Below are positions 51,420 to 60,120 of a stretch of DNA of 64,000 nt, piece after piece (within the stretch, counting starts at the first letter, position 1; each line of letters begins with the position of its first letter). The translations under genes and the position numbers were made by a program. The notes under the pieces were generated by a model. That model worked only from the letters and a program-made list of their open reading frames with translations. It searched no databases and was not told where the DNA came from. The DNA is from SIG598 sp045580875 (GTDB lineage: Bacteria; Bacillota; Clostridia; Oscillospirales; Acutalibacteraceae), in the NCBI GenBank assembly GCA_045580875.1, contig JAZNOP010000060.1, forward strand, positions 3,364-67,363. The letters run 5' to 3'.

Positions 51420-53149
51420 CAGCGCTCACCTCCCTTGTACTGGCTGTCGTAAATCTCCTTGTAGACCGGGCAGGAGACAAGAAGCTCTTCATGTGTACCG
51501 ATTCCGACCATATCTCCGTCATCGAGCACGATTATGCTGTCTGCGCTTCGGATACTTGCGGTACGCTGGCTGACAATGAATGTTGTGATATCACCCGGGA
51601 GCGCTGCAATGGCTTTGCGCAGAGACGCATCGGTCGCAAGGTCGAGTGCGCTGGCACTGTCGTCAAGAATGAGTATCTCAGGCTTTGAAGCAAGCGCGCG
51701 GGCAATTGTAAGACGCTGGCGCTGACCTCCGGAGAAATTACGTCCGCCCTGTTCAACCGGCTCGTCAAGTCCGCCCGGCTTCTGCCGTACAAACTCTGCC
51801 GCCTGAGCTGTCTCAAGTACCTGCCACAGTTCTTCGTCTGTCGCATTTTCATTGCCCCAGAGAAGATTGGAGCGGATCGTGCCTTTGAACAGCTGTGTTT
51901 TCTGCTGGACAACACCGACCATATTGCGAAGCTGCTCTTTTGAATATTCAGCTATCGGATTGCCGAATACGCTGACCGAGCCGCCGGTGCAGTCGTAGAA
52001 TCGGGGAATAAGATTTATCAGGGTTGATTTGCCGCTGCCGGTACCGCCGATTATGCCGATTGTTTCTCCCTTCTTTGCAGAAAAGCTGATGGAGCTGAGC
52101 GACTCCTCCGCCGCACCTGCATAAATGAAGGATACATTCTCAAATCTGACCGCCTCGCCGCAGTCAGTGGAGAGCACGGTTTCATCACCGGTATCGAATT
52201 TCATTGCCGGCTCGGTTTCGAGCACAGCCTTTATTCTGCCGGCACTGGCAAGGGATTTTGTAATCTGAATAACGAGATTTGCAAGCTTTACAAGCTCAAC
52301 AAGAATCTGTGTCATATAGCTGACAAGTGCGATGACGTCACCCTGCTTAAGCTCTCCGATGCTGATATTTACCGCACCGGTGTAAAGAATTGCAATTATG
52401 GAAAGATTGACAATGATGTATGTCAGGGGATTCATCATTGAGGATATACGGCCTACAAACAGCTGAAGCTGTGTAAGTTCGCCGTTATCTGCCTCGAAGC
52501 TTTCTGTTTCCTCCTGCTCACGGCAGAATGCTCGCACGACACGCACACCTGAGAGATTTTCTCTGGTTGCGCCGAGCACCTTGTCGAGCTTTGCCTGCAC
52601 TTTTTTGTACAGCGGCATTGTTCTGAGCATTATTCCGACAACGACAGCTGCAAGCAGAGGTATTGCAACGACAAATATCAGTGCCGCTTTCGTATTGATC
52701 GTGAAAGCCATTATCATGCTGCCGAAAACGACAAACGGGCTGCGCATGAAAAGACGCAGGAAAAGGTTGATTCCCGTCTGCACCTGATTGACATCGCTTG
52801 TCATGCGGGTTATGAGCGTGCTGGTGCCTACAGTGTCAAGTTCGGAAAAACCGAGGGTCTGGATATGACCGAACAGCGAATGACGCAGACGGGTGGAATA
52901 TCCCACTGCCGCTTTTGATGCGAAGAACTGTGCTATGAGACTGCAGGTCAGACCGACCAGTGCAAGCAGCACAAGCAGGCCGCACTTTTTCAGAATATAG
53001 GGTGTATCGGCATTTCTGATGCCTATATCGATGATGGAAACCATCACCAGCGGCACGAAAAGATCGAAAAAAGCCTCAAGCATCTTGAAAAGAGGCGCAA
53101 TGACACATTCCTTTCCGTAGCCCTTCATGAATCCAAGCATTTTCTTCAA
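51419..53149 (-). CDS. ABC exporter half-transporter, degenerate-site subunit
   Basis: A 576-residue type IV ABC exporter subunit starting at TTG behind GGAG. It has six membrane helices, then Walker A IIGGTGSGKST, canonical signature NFSGGQRQR and Walker B ILILDDSASALD, in which the catalytic Glu is Asp; the switch residue is Gln (IVSQRTAS) in place of His. It therefore forms one active and one degenerate ATP site with the partner encoded next. A minus-strand promoter TTGCGA-17-TATATT lies about 70 bases upstream. Unlike the other exporter pair (60121-63777), I see no leader ORF here. Confidence 0.92.
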   Translation of the reverse strand: MKKMLGFMKGYGKECVIAPLFKMLEAFFDLFVPLVMVSIIDIGIRNADTPYILKKCGLLVLLALVGLTCSLIAQFFASKAAVGYSTRLRHSLFGHIQTLGFSELDTVGTSTLITRMTSDVNQVQTGINLFLRLFMRSPFVVFGSMIMAFTINTKAALIFVVAIPLLAAVVVGIMLRTMPLYKKVQAKLDKVLGATRENLSGVRVVRAFCREQEETESFEADNGELTQLQLFVGRISSMMNPLTYIIVNLSIIAILYTGAVNISIGELKQGDVIALVSYMTQILVELVKLANLVIQITKSLASAGRIKAVLETEPAMKFDTGDETVLSTDCGEAVRFENVSFIYAGAAEESLSSISFSAKKGETIGIIGGTGSGKSTLINLIPRFYDCTGGSVSVFGNPIAEYSKEQLRNMVGVVQQKTQLFKGTIRSNLLWGNENATDEELWQVLETAQAAEFVRQKPGGLDEPVEQGGRNFSGGQRQRLTIARALASKPEILILDDSASALDLATDASLRKAIAALPGDITTFIVSQRTASIRSADSIIVLDDGDMVGIGTHEELLVSCPVYKEIYDSQYKGGER

Positions 53150-53353
53150 GGGAGTCTCTCCGTTTCTGAAATTAATTTCTGATTACTGCTAAATAATAAA
53201 TATATCACAATATACCCTCATTCGCAAGCATTCAGCAGGACACGCATCGCGTACCATAAAAAAATATTTACAATCTGATTACATTATTTTTGTTTATCAC
53301 ACGCAATTTATGCTGTATAATAAGCCCATATTTATTTTTCAGAGGATTGTCAA

Positions 53354-55438
53354 ATGAAAAGAATCATCTCACTTCTACTGTTATCCGTCATGCTGTTTTC
53401 CGGCGTACAATCAGCTGCGCTGGCTGTTTCTTCCACTGCATCGTCAGACAAGAGTCTCTGGGATATTACCAGAATCGGCGGCGCTGACCGCATTGAAACT
53501 GCAAATCTGATATGCCGCACCGGCTGGGAAGATGCCCCTTCAGACAGTGAAACTGACAGCGGCACAGAAAATGATCCTGATATCTCCGACACTGATATTC
53601 CGCCGGAAGATGTATCCTCTTCTGACGTTTCTTCAAGCGATGTGTCTGCTTCCGATGTATCTGCCTCTGATACTCCGCCGGAAGACAATCTGCAGTCTGA
53701 TGAAACAGAAGACGATGAGCCTGTCTGCGCAATAATCGCCAACGGTTATGAATTTGCAGATGCCCTTGCAGGTGTTCCCCTCGCTGCAGCACTGAATGCA
53801 CCGATACTTCTGACCAACGGTACACAGATTCGTGATTCGGTCATTGCTGAGCTTGACAGAACAGGCACAGAGCTGGTATATATACTCGGCGGCAATCTTG
53901 CTGTAAGCTTTGCTGCTGAAGACCATCTGACCTCTCTCGGATATGAAGTAAAGCGTCTCGCCGGAACAAGCCGCTATCAGACGGCGGTTGCAGCTGCGCG
54001 TGAACTTGAACGCATCACAGGAAAAGCACCTGAAACCATTTTTATCGCCTGCGGATACAATTATCCCGATGCACTTTCCGCCGGTGCTGCCGCCGGACTT
54101 CTCGGCGCACCCATACTTTACAGCAATTCCGACGGCGCACCCGACAGCACAACCGCTTCATATATTCAGGGCAGCGGCATTGCTGACATCGTGATTCTCG
54201 GCGGAACTGCCGCAATATCAGGCAGCGCAGAATCTTCCTTCGGCAGGCTGACCGAGGGAAGCATCAGCCGCATAAGCGGCGCAAACCGCTACGCAACAGC
54301 CACTGAGATATACAAAAAATACAGCACACTTTTCACCGGCAAAAAGGCAATAATTGCATCAGGAAATGATTTTCCTGACGCGCTTGCCGGCGGTGCCTTT
54401 GCGGCTGTCAGCGGACATCCCATGCTCCTGATTAACAGCCTGTATCACACCGAGGGACTTTTTGATCTGATGAAGACCATCAACCCTGAAGGCATATATG
54501 TACTGGGCGGCACCTCTGCGGTCAGTGACAATGTCATCAACACCGTTCTCTCCGGCGGTTCACTGACCCGTCCGACAACTTCATATGTTCCCACACCCGG
54601 TGTCCGCGAACAGCACATAACCCGCCGTGTCACCGTAAAGCTTGATTCCGCAACTGTACATTCCGATCTGAGCAGATCTTCATCTGTTGTTGCAACCGTA
54701 AAGAAGGGTCAGTCATTCACCTCAATAAAAGATGACTCGGACAGCAAAAACGCCTACACATGGTTCCAGATAGAAGTCAACGGCAAAAAAGGCTGGATAT
54801 GCCGCACTGACGTTACAATCTCCAACACCTTCACCGCTATCCCCGACAAGATATTCACTGCAGAAGACAAGGCTGTCATATATCTTTCACCGTCCTGTCA
54901 GGGCTCCAATTCATACGCAACGGGAAAAACCTCCGAGCAGAAGGAAATGGAGGCAGTTGCAAAAGTTATCAAGCAGATCCTCGACAGAGAATACGACTGC
55001 ATAACCTACCTCGCAACCTTCAGCAAGGAGATAGAGGACAGACCCGATGAGGCGCTCTCATACGGTGCTGATATCTATGTTGCCATTCATTCCAACGCAA
55101 CAGGCACATCGGCGCAGGGATTCGGCGCAAGCTCCTACTACTTCCCTGCCTGCTCTCAGGGCAGACTTCTTTCTCAGAATCTTGTGGCTGAGCTGAATAA
55201 AATTGCGCCCCGCAAAACCACACTTGCAAATCAGGTAATCAACGGAATGAATGCCTTCAGCGGCATTGGCTACGGCGAGGTCCGCTGGCCCTCAGATATC
55301 GGCATGGTTGCAATCCTTGCCGAAACTGAATTCCACGACAACAAAATCGGCTCCGACTGGATACAGTCACACCATAACGAGATAGCCCGTGCATACGTCA
55401 ATGCACTGGTAAAGACCTTTGACATTCCGGAAAAGTAA
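53354..55438 (+). CDS. Secreted amidase-like protein with CWB2 repeats and SH3-like domain
   Basis: A 694-residue secreted protein with a signal peptide (1-25). It has three cell-wall-binding type 2 (CWB2) repeats (about 40-400: ITRIGGADRIETANLI, VKRLAGTSRYQTAVAAA, ISRISGANRYATATEIY), an SH3-like domain (about 420-490) and a C-terminal amidase-3-like domain (about 500-690). The first CWB2 repeat is split by a 60-residue acidic Ser/Asp insert. In the amidase, YLSPSCQGSN stands where the zinc-binding DPGHGG motif is usual, while VAIHSNA and ILAETEFHDN match the later ligand and Glu positions. It binds cell-wall polymer and probably cleaves or recognises peptidoglycan. Confidence 0.86.
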   Translation: MKRIISLLLLSVMLFSGVQSAALAVSSTASSDKSLWDITRIGGADRIETANLICRTGWEDAPSDSETDSGTENDPDISDTDIPPEDVSSSDVSSSDVSASDVSASDTPPEDNLQSDETEDDEPVCAIIANGYEFADALAGVPLAAALNAPILLTNGTQIRDSVIAELDRTGTELVYILGGNLAVSFAAEDHLTSLGYEVKRLAGTSRYQTAVAAARELERITGKAPETIFIACGYNYPDALSAGAAAGLLGAPILYSNSDGAPDSTTASYIQGSGIADIVILGGTAAISGSAESSFGRLTEGSISRISGANRYATATEIYKKYSTLFTGKKAIIASGNDFPDALAGGAFAAVSGHPMLLINSLYHTEGLFDLMKTINPEGIYVLGGTSAVSDNVINTVLSGGSLTRPTTSYVPTPGVREQHITRRVTVKLDSATVHSDLSRSSSVVATVKKGQSFTSIKDDSDSKNAYTWFQIEVNGKKGWICRTDVTISNTFTAIPDKIFTAEDKAVIYLSPSCQGSNSYATGKTSEQKEMEAVAKVIKQILDREYDCITYLATFSKEIEDRPDEALSYGADIYVAIHSNATGTSAQGFGASSYYFPACSQGRLLSQNLVAELNKIAPRKTTLANQVINGMNAFSGIGYGEVRWPSDIGMVAILAETEFHDNKIGSDWIQSHHNEIARAYVNALVKTFDIPEK

Positions 55439-55477
55439 TGCTTACTGCCTCACCGGCTGTCATCAAATAACTTCAGG

Positions 55478-55540
55478 CGGCATCTCCTGCCATTTCATCA
55501 CTGTCTTTGTGATGATGCACCGGCAGGAGATGCCGTTTTT
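55478..55540 (+). terminator. Intrinsic terminator of the amidase gene
   Basis: A 14-bp perfect stem CGGCATCTCCTGCC with its complement, a long loop of about 30 bases that can itself pair (CATCACTG...TGTGATG), and TTTTT. Confidence 0.85.
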
Positions 55541-55776
55541 CTTCGATTGTCGATATGATTACAGCAGGTCTCCCTGCTGCCTCTGCTGCACCGTACCGTA
55601 TTGCAGTACTGTATGCAGTATTTTATGAATTTGTTGTAAAAATACTCAGAATCGGCTTGTTTCCGCCTTTTTCCTTCCCGTGTAGTGTTGACATCAAGCG
55701 ACATAATATAGTATAATTGCTTTAAGTTTAAATTTTGCAATCAATCTATACGTGCTATTTGATTCAGGAGGACATG

Positions 55777-57831
55777 ATGAATTTCAAAAAGAAGCTCATC
55801 GTATTACTGCTTGCAATAGTATATATCATGGGGCTTGCCTGTGATACGGCGCTTTTTGCGGCACCAGTCATGACTGCACACGCGCAGGAAGCCATAACCA
55901 TAATCACTATTACCAGCAGTGTTGTCAATGTACGCTCCGGCCCCGGCACAAACTACAGCAAGATAGGGTCAGTCGTCAAAGACAGCTCCCATACAGTTAC
56001 CGGCAGTGAAAAAGACAGCAGCGGTACTGTGTGGTACAAAATCAACTATAACAACAAGGCCGGCTACGTTATCAGCACCTACTGCAGCGTCACTTCGGTC
56101 ACTGCACCCGAGCCGACATCTGCACAGGCTTCCACCGCACCGACCTCCGGTCAGTCATCCACCGCTGCATCCTCCACCACAACCCCGACAACAGCTCCGC
56201 CCGAGGATGTTCTGATGATAACCGGCTCTGTGGTAAGTGTACGCAGCAGCGCTGACAGCTCATCAAAACGCGTCGATGTCGTCCGCCGCGGTGAGACCTT
56301 TTCTGTCATAAGCGAGGAAAAAGATGCTGACGGCAAGGTATGGTACTGCATCTCCACCGGCAAGACAAAAGGTTACGTCATTTCTGACTACGCAGAGATG
56401 ACTCCCGCCTACACCTCACAGATTTCAGCAGTTGTTATCGAGGCTCCTGTTGTCAATCTCCGTTCCGGTGCAGGTTCTGAATTTGAGAAGCTGGGCACCG
56501 CCAGAAAAGGCGATGTATTCAACATTCTCGGAAGCTCAAAGGATTCCGCAGGCAAGCTGTGGTACAGAGTTGAAGCTGCAGGCATCGGTGGATACATCTG
56601 CAGCGATTATGTTTCAGTAAAATCTGCGACCACATCAGCAACTACCACCACAACTACAATCATTCCCACCACCACAACAACAAAGTCGGTCGGCACGGGA
56701 AGCAGCGTCCGTAAAATCACCACCGGTGTTGTAAAGACAGAGAGCACCTACCTTAACGTGCGCAGCGGCGCAGGCACCAGCTACGGTGTTATCGGCAAGG
56801 TCAACAACGGCTCGACTGTCACCATTCTCGGCACATCAGGCAACTGGTACAAGATAGATTACAATAACAGCAACGGCTACGGCTATGTCAGCAAAGACTA
56901 CGTTTCCAATGTAAAGACCGAGACAAAGCTTGTAACCCTCGCTTTCGGTACTTCCTACTATTATGTAAATGCCGGCTCAAGCGTCAAGCTTTCAGCTTCG
57001 GCGAGCGGTTTTACCGTTACATATTCATCCGAAAATCCCACCAATGCTCCCATTGATGCTTCTACCGGCGTTGCCAAGGGACTTGTACCCGGTATGTACA
57101 CAATTACAGCAAAGTCCGACGATATGACTGCAACTGCTGAGCTGGTCGTACTCAAGGCGCCTTACACCGGAATACAGCACATGACGGTAAGTGATGAGGC
57201 TGTAAATTTCATCTCCGAATGGGAAGGCGGACATCGTTACGATTCCGACCTTGATGCGCTGATTTTCGAGCCCTACAAGGACTCTGCAGGATTCTGGACA
57301 GTTGGCTACGGTCACGCTAAGACCACCACCGAAAGCAAAGGCTGGTCAAGAGCGCGTGTTATTGCCGAGTTCAACAAGGATATCACCGAGCTTATCGGCG
57401 CTGAGCATATAATCACCGATGACAAACCTTACCTCACAGAGGAAGAGGCTTTCGCACTGCTCAGGGCGGATCTCAACGACGGTGTGTATGTATCCGCTGT
57501 AAGCAACTGGGCAATACGCAACGGCGTAAAGCTCAACCAGCAGCAGTTTGACGCACTTGTCAGCTTCTGCTTCAACCTCGGTCCGAGCTACTGGATGAGC
57601 GACACCAATCAGATTTACCTTAAATCTGCAATTCTCTGCCAGAGAAGCGGTGATGACGCCAATCCGAATGATATTATCCACGGCTTCACACTTTACATCA
57701 AGGCCGGCGGGCAGAATCTGCGCGGACTCTGGTGGCGCCGCCGCAATGAGGCTGAGATGTTCCTCGAAGGCGACTACGCCGTTGACCGTGAGAACAAATT
57801 CACCCTTCCCAACATAAGCTGGGGCGGTTAA
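55777..57831 (+). CDS. Secreted GH24-type lysozyme with four SH3b domains
   Basis: A 684-residue exported protein. The signal peptide covers 1 to about 37 (cleavage after AHA). Four bacterial SH3 domains follow (VVNVRSGPGTNYSKIGSVV, VVSVRSSADSSSKRVDVV, VVNLRSGAGSEFEKLGTA, YLNVRSGAGTSYGVIGKV), separated by Ser/Thr-rich linkers, then a BIG2-like domain and a C-terminal GH24 lysozyme domain (about 455-684) with FISEWEGG (catalytic Glu) and GFWTVGYGHA. Between the Glu and the Tyr-Gly-His block is an insert of about 11 residues compared with phage lysozymes. ATG 55777 is chosen over 55774 by its distance from AGGAGG. It is likely a cell-wall remodelling or defensive hydrolase. Confidence 0.87.
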   Translation: MNFKKKLIVLLLAIVYIMGLACDTALFAAPVMTAHAQEAITIITITSSVVNVRSGPGTNYSKIGSVVKDSSHTVTGSEKDSSGTVWYKINYNNKAGYVISTYCSVTSVTAPEPTSAQASTAPTSGQSSTAASSTTTPTTAPPEDVLMITGSVVSVRSSADSSSKRVDVVRRGETFSVISEEKDADGKVWYCISTGKTKGYVISDYAEMTPAYTSQISAVVIEAPVVNLRSGAGSEFEKLGTARKGDVFNILGSSKDSAGKLWYRVEAAGIGGYICSDYVSVKSATTSATTTTTTIIPTTTTTKSVGTGSSVRKITTGVVKTESTYLNVRSGAGTSYGVIGKVNNGSTVTILGTSGNWYKIDYNNSNGYGYVSKDYVSNVKTETKLVTLAFGTSYYYVNAGSSVKLSASASGFTVTYSSENPTNAPIDASTGVAKGLVPGMYTITAKSDDMTATAELVVLKAPYTGIQHMTVSDEAVNFISEWEGGHRYDSDLDALIFEPYKDSAGFWTVGYGHAKTTTESKGWSRARVIAEFNKDITELIGAEHIITDDKPYLTEEEAFALLRADLNDGVYVSAVSNWAIRNGVKLNQQQFDALVSFCFNLGPSYWMSDTNQIYLKSAILCQRSGDDANPNDIIHGFTLYIKAGGQNLRGLWWRRRNEAEMFLEGDYAVDRENKFTLPNISWGG

Positions 57832-57866
57832 TCACAGCAGTTTACGAATTCAATCAGACCTTAATC

Positions 57867-57903
57867 GCACCCCTTGCAGTGCAGGAGCGCCGGCAAGGGG
57901 TGC
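57867..57903 (+). terminator. Intrinsic terminator of the lysozyme gene
   Basis: An 11-bp perfect stem GCACCCCTTGC/GCAAGGGGTGC is followed by CTTTG, a short U run. Confidence 0.7.
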
Positions 57904-57939
57904 CTTTGTAAATATCCTTTAACGAAAGGTGATATATTT

Positions 57940-58557
57940 ATGATAGCAATCATAGACTACGGTGCCGGAAATATCGGCAGCGTAAAGAAAGCCGTTGTAC
58001 AGTGCGGCGGCGAGGCAATAGTCACCGCTGACCCGTCGGTTATTGAATCTGCCGACGGAATAATCTTCCCCGGTGTAGGTGCTTTCGGTGACGCAATGGA
58101 ACAGCTTTCCTCAAAAGGGCTTGACAAGGTTGTCCGCAAGTGTATCGCAGAGGATCACCCGTTTCTCGGTATCTGTCCCGGAATGCAGATGCTTTTCGAC
58201 AGCAGCGAGGAAGCTCCCGGAGTAGACGGTCTGGGCGTGTTCGGCGGCGAGATAGTACGCTTCCCTTCTGATATGGGGCTCAAGGTTCCGCATATCGGCT
58301 GGAATTCCATAGAATATGACCGCGGCTGTCCGCTGTTCCGCGGGCTGCCGGCTGAACCCTATGTTTACTTTGTACACAGCTTTTATCTGCGCGCAAAGGA
58401 TACCGGCTGTGTATCCGCCGAGACGGATTACGGCGTGAAATTCCACGCAGCGGTATGGCACAGAAAATGCTTTGCCACTCAGTTCCACCCGGAAAAGAGC
58501 GGCGAAGTCGGTCTGACCATGCTGAAGAATTTCATCGATCTGACAAAGGAGGGCTGA
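57940..58557 (+). CDS. hisH: Imidazole glycerol phosphate synthase subunit HisH
   Basis: A 205-residue glutaminase subunit that supplies ammonia to HisF in histidine synthesis. It has the N-terminal IIDYGAGNIGSVKKA, oxyanion region FPGVGAFGDAM, nucleophile Cys in LGICPGMQ (the usual residue after Cys is Leu, here Pro) and the His-Glu pair in TQFHPEKSG. ATG 57940 follows GAAAGGTG; the longer frame from 57874 has no site. hisF follows after four bases, without the hisA gene that normally lies between the two. Confidence 0.93.
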   Translation: MIAIIDYGAGNIGSVKKAVVQCGGEAIVTADPSVIESADGIIFPGVGAFGDAMEQLSSKGLDKVVRKCIAEDHPFLGICPGMQMLFDSSEEAPGVDGLGVFGGEIVRFPSDMGLKVPHIGWNSIEYDRGCPLFRGLPAEPYVYFVHSFYLRAKDTGCVSAETDYGVKFHAAVWHRKCFATQFHPEKSGEVGLTMLKNFIDLTKEG

Positions 58558-58561
58558 ACCA

Positions 58562-59317
58562 ATGCTTGCAAAAAGAATAATCCCCTGCCTTGACGTAAAA
58601 AACGGCAGAGTTGTCAAGGGTGTTAACTTTGTCGATCTTCGTGATGCCGGTGATCCTGTTGACTGCGCAGCCGCCTATGATAAGCAGGGTGCTGACGAGC
58701 TGGTATTCCTCGATATCACCGCAAGCTCTGACGCCCGAAATATAATGCTTGATGTTGCAGCAAGAGTTGCTGAACAGGTTTTCATTCCCTTCACTGTCGG
58801 CGGCGGTGTGCGCACTGTTGAGGATTTCAGCGCACTTCTCGGCGCCGGTGCAGACAAGGTTTCGGTAAACTCTGCAGCTATCGACCGTCCGGAGCTTATC
58901 TCTGAAGCTGCTGACAAATTCGGCAGTCAGTGCGTAGTCTGCGCTATAGATGCACGTCGTACCGGAAGCGGATTCACCGTCTACAAGCACGGCGGCAGAC
59001 TCGACACCGGAATTGATGCCATTGAATGGGCAATCAGAGCCGAAAAGCTCGGCGCAGGTGAGATACTGCTGACCAGCATGGATTGTGACGGCGTAAAGCA
59101 GGGCTATGATCTTGAGCTTACAAAGGCGATTTCGCAGAGTGTTGGAATTCCTGTCATCGCATCGGGCGGCGCAGGAACAATGGCACATTTCCGCGATGCA
59201 CTGACCATCGGCGGTGCTGACGCTGCACTTGCAGCATCACTTTTCCACTTCGGTGAGCTTACGATTCCTGATCTCAAGAGCTATCTGCGCGATGAGGGCG
59301 TAAGTGTGAGACTGTGA
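58562..59317 (+). CDS. hisF: Imidazole glycerol phosphate synthase subunit HisF
   Basis: A 251-residue TIM-barrel cyclase. RIIPCLDVKNGRVVKG holds catalytic Asp11, VCAIDARRTG the second catalytic Asp near 130, and the phosphate-binding loops FTVGGGVRT and IASGGAGTM are intact. It makes imidazole glycerol phosphate and AICAR from PRFAR with ammonia from HisH. AAGGAG precedes the ATG, four bases from the hisH stop. The other his genes are not present in this window. Confidence 0.95.
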   Translation: MLAKRIIPCLDVKNGRVVKGVNFVDLRDAGDPVDCAAAYDKQGADELVFLDITASSDARNIMLDVAARVAEQVFIPFTVGGGVRTVEDFSALLGAGADKVSVNSAAIDRPELISEAADKFGSQCVVCAIDARRTGSGFTVYKHGGRLDTGIDAIEWAIRAEKLGAGEILLTSMDCDGVKQGYDLELTKAISQSVGIPVIASGGAGTMAHFRDALTIGGADAALAASLFHFGELTIPDLKSYLRDEGVSVRL

Positions 59318-59351
59318 CAGCGTTTGGAATTTGAATATAATATTGCAAGAG

Positions 59352-59382
59352 CAGGCTGTTCCATCACGGAGCAGCCTGTTTG
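59352..59382 (+). terminator. Intrinsic terminator after hisF
   Basis: CAGGCTG pairs with CAGCCTG, with an extra TTCC/GGA pairing towards the loop, followed by TTTGTTTG. Confidence 0.72.
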
Positions 59383-59412
59383 TTTGTGCGTGTAAATTTT
59401 GGTTTAGTGGAG

Positions 59413-59586
59413 TAAAAGTTTTGATCGACCTTTTTCAAAAGGTCGTGGGTCAAGGGCAACGCCCTTGCAGGTTTTAAGGACGGAGTCCTTAATTCTTTTT
59501 CGATGAGAAGTTGAGGCTTTGCCTCAAACTCCACGAGGGCGCTGCCCTCGACCCGCCACCTTTAACAAAGGTGGACGAAACTTTTA
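59413..59586. repeat. Multi-hairpin structured element
   Basis: A 174-base element closed by an 11-bp stem (59413-59423 with 59576-59586). Inside are hairpins at 59427-59444, 59451-59467, 59474-59492, 59511-59527, 59534-59550 and 59556-59574, each with a stem of 7-8 bp and mostly 3-base loops, plus a long-range pair GTGGGTC/GACCCGC (59445-59451 with 59550-59556). It has no open frame. Hairpin-dense intergenic repeats like this occur in gut Ruminococcaceae genomes. It lies between the hisF terminator and the promoter of the second exporter locus. The 59601-59756 remainder is AT-rich with nothing seen. Confidence 0.75.
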
Positions 59587-59756
59587 ATCTGCCTGCGCTT
59601 AATCGCATAAACCCAAATTTATCATATTCGCTCTGGATTGATGTTTATTTAATATATTATAACTTAGCACTATGGTAAATCAATAGATATTTTATGAAAT
59701 TTGGCGGGCGAAGTGAGACTTTTTTCTTGATTTTACGGAATTTTTTGAAAAAACTA

Positions 59757-59785
59757 TTGACAAATTGTGAATAAATGGTTATTCT
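59757..59785 (+). promoter_or_regulatory. Sigma-A promoter of the leader ORF/exporter operon
   Basis: TTGACA, 17-base spacer, TATTCT. The transcript would carry the 34-codon ORF, the terminator at 60010 and then the exporter genes. Confidence 0.65.
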
Positions 59786-59839
59786 TTGTGCGTTGGCTTG
59801 AAACCACAAATGAATTTTAACGAAAGGAGGCAGATCGCT

Positions 59840-59944
59840 ATGACAAACAATATCTACACCGTAAACCTTGCAGCAGTCAGCAGCTTTGCGTGCGCCGGTG
59901 CGTGCATTGACAATTTCATATGGCGTTCTGCCGCCTGTATATAA
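59840..59944 (+). CDS. 34-codon leader ORF upstream of an ABC exporter
   Basis: The frame has a very strong AAAGGAGG ribosome binding site eight bases before ATG and encodes 34 residues starting MTNNIYTVNLAAVSSFACAG, with three Cys and ending in WRSAACI. It is followed by an intrinsic terminator (60010-60043) that must be read through to reach the exporter pair. This is the layout of BmrB, the leader peptide that makes the B. subtilis BmrCD exporter antibiotic-inducible. The last codons contain CCGCCTGTAT (59931-59940), repeated exactly in the terminator hairpin (60017-60026). A small exported Cys-containing peptide is the alternative. Confidence 0.72.
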   Translation: MTNNIYTVNLAAVSSFACAGACIDNFIWRSAACI

Positions 59945-60009
59945 ATTTGTAAGATGATATTTCATTGCTCCAACAGCCTTGTGATCATCCTGTAAATTAT
60001 GCTCTGAGT

Positions 60010-60043
60010 GCGCAGTCCGCCTGTATCGGACTGCGCTTTTTTT
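60010..60043 (+). terminator. Candidate attenuator terminator before the exporter
   Basis: A perfect 10-bp stem GCGCAGTCCG/CGGACTGCGC is followed by seven T. It lies 66 bases after the leader stop and about 80 bases before the exporter start, with no second promoter seen between. Confidence 0.88.
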
Positions 60044-60120
60044 ATTCAGTTTTCCCCTCTCACCCTTAATTTCTCATCCATTTCGATTTCTGCATGAAAT
60101 CACCAAAGGAGGTTTTGACC

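Noticed and set aside
59413..59586. A CRISPR array
   Set aside because: The hairpins differ in sequence and have no constant repeat with regular spacers; no cas genes are nearby.
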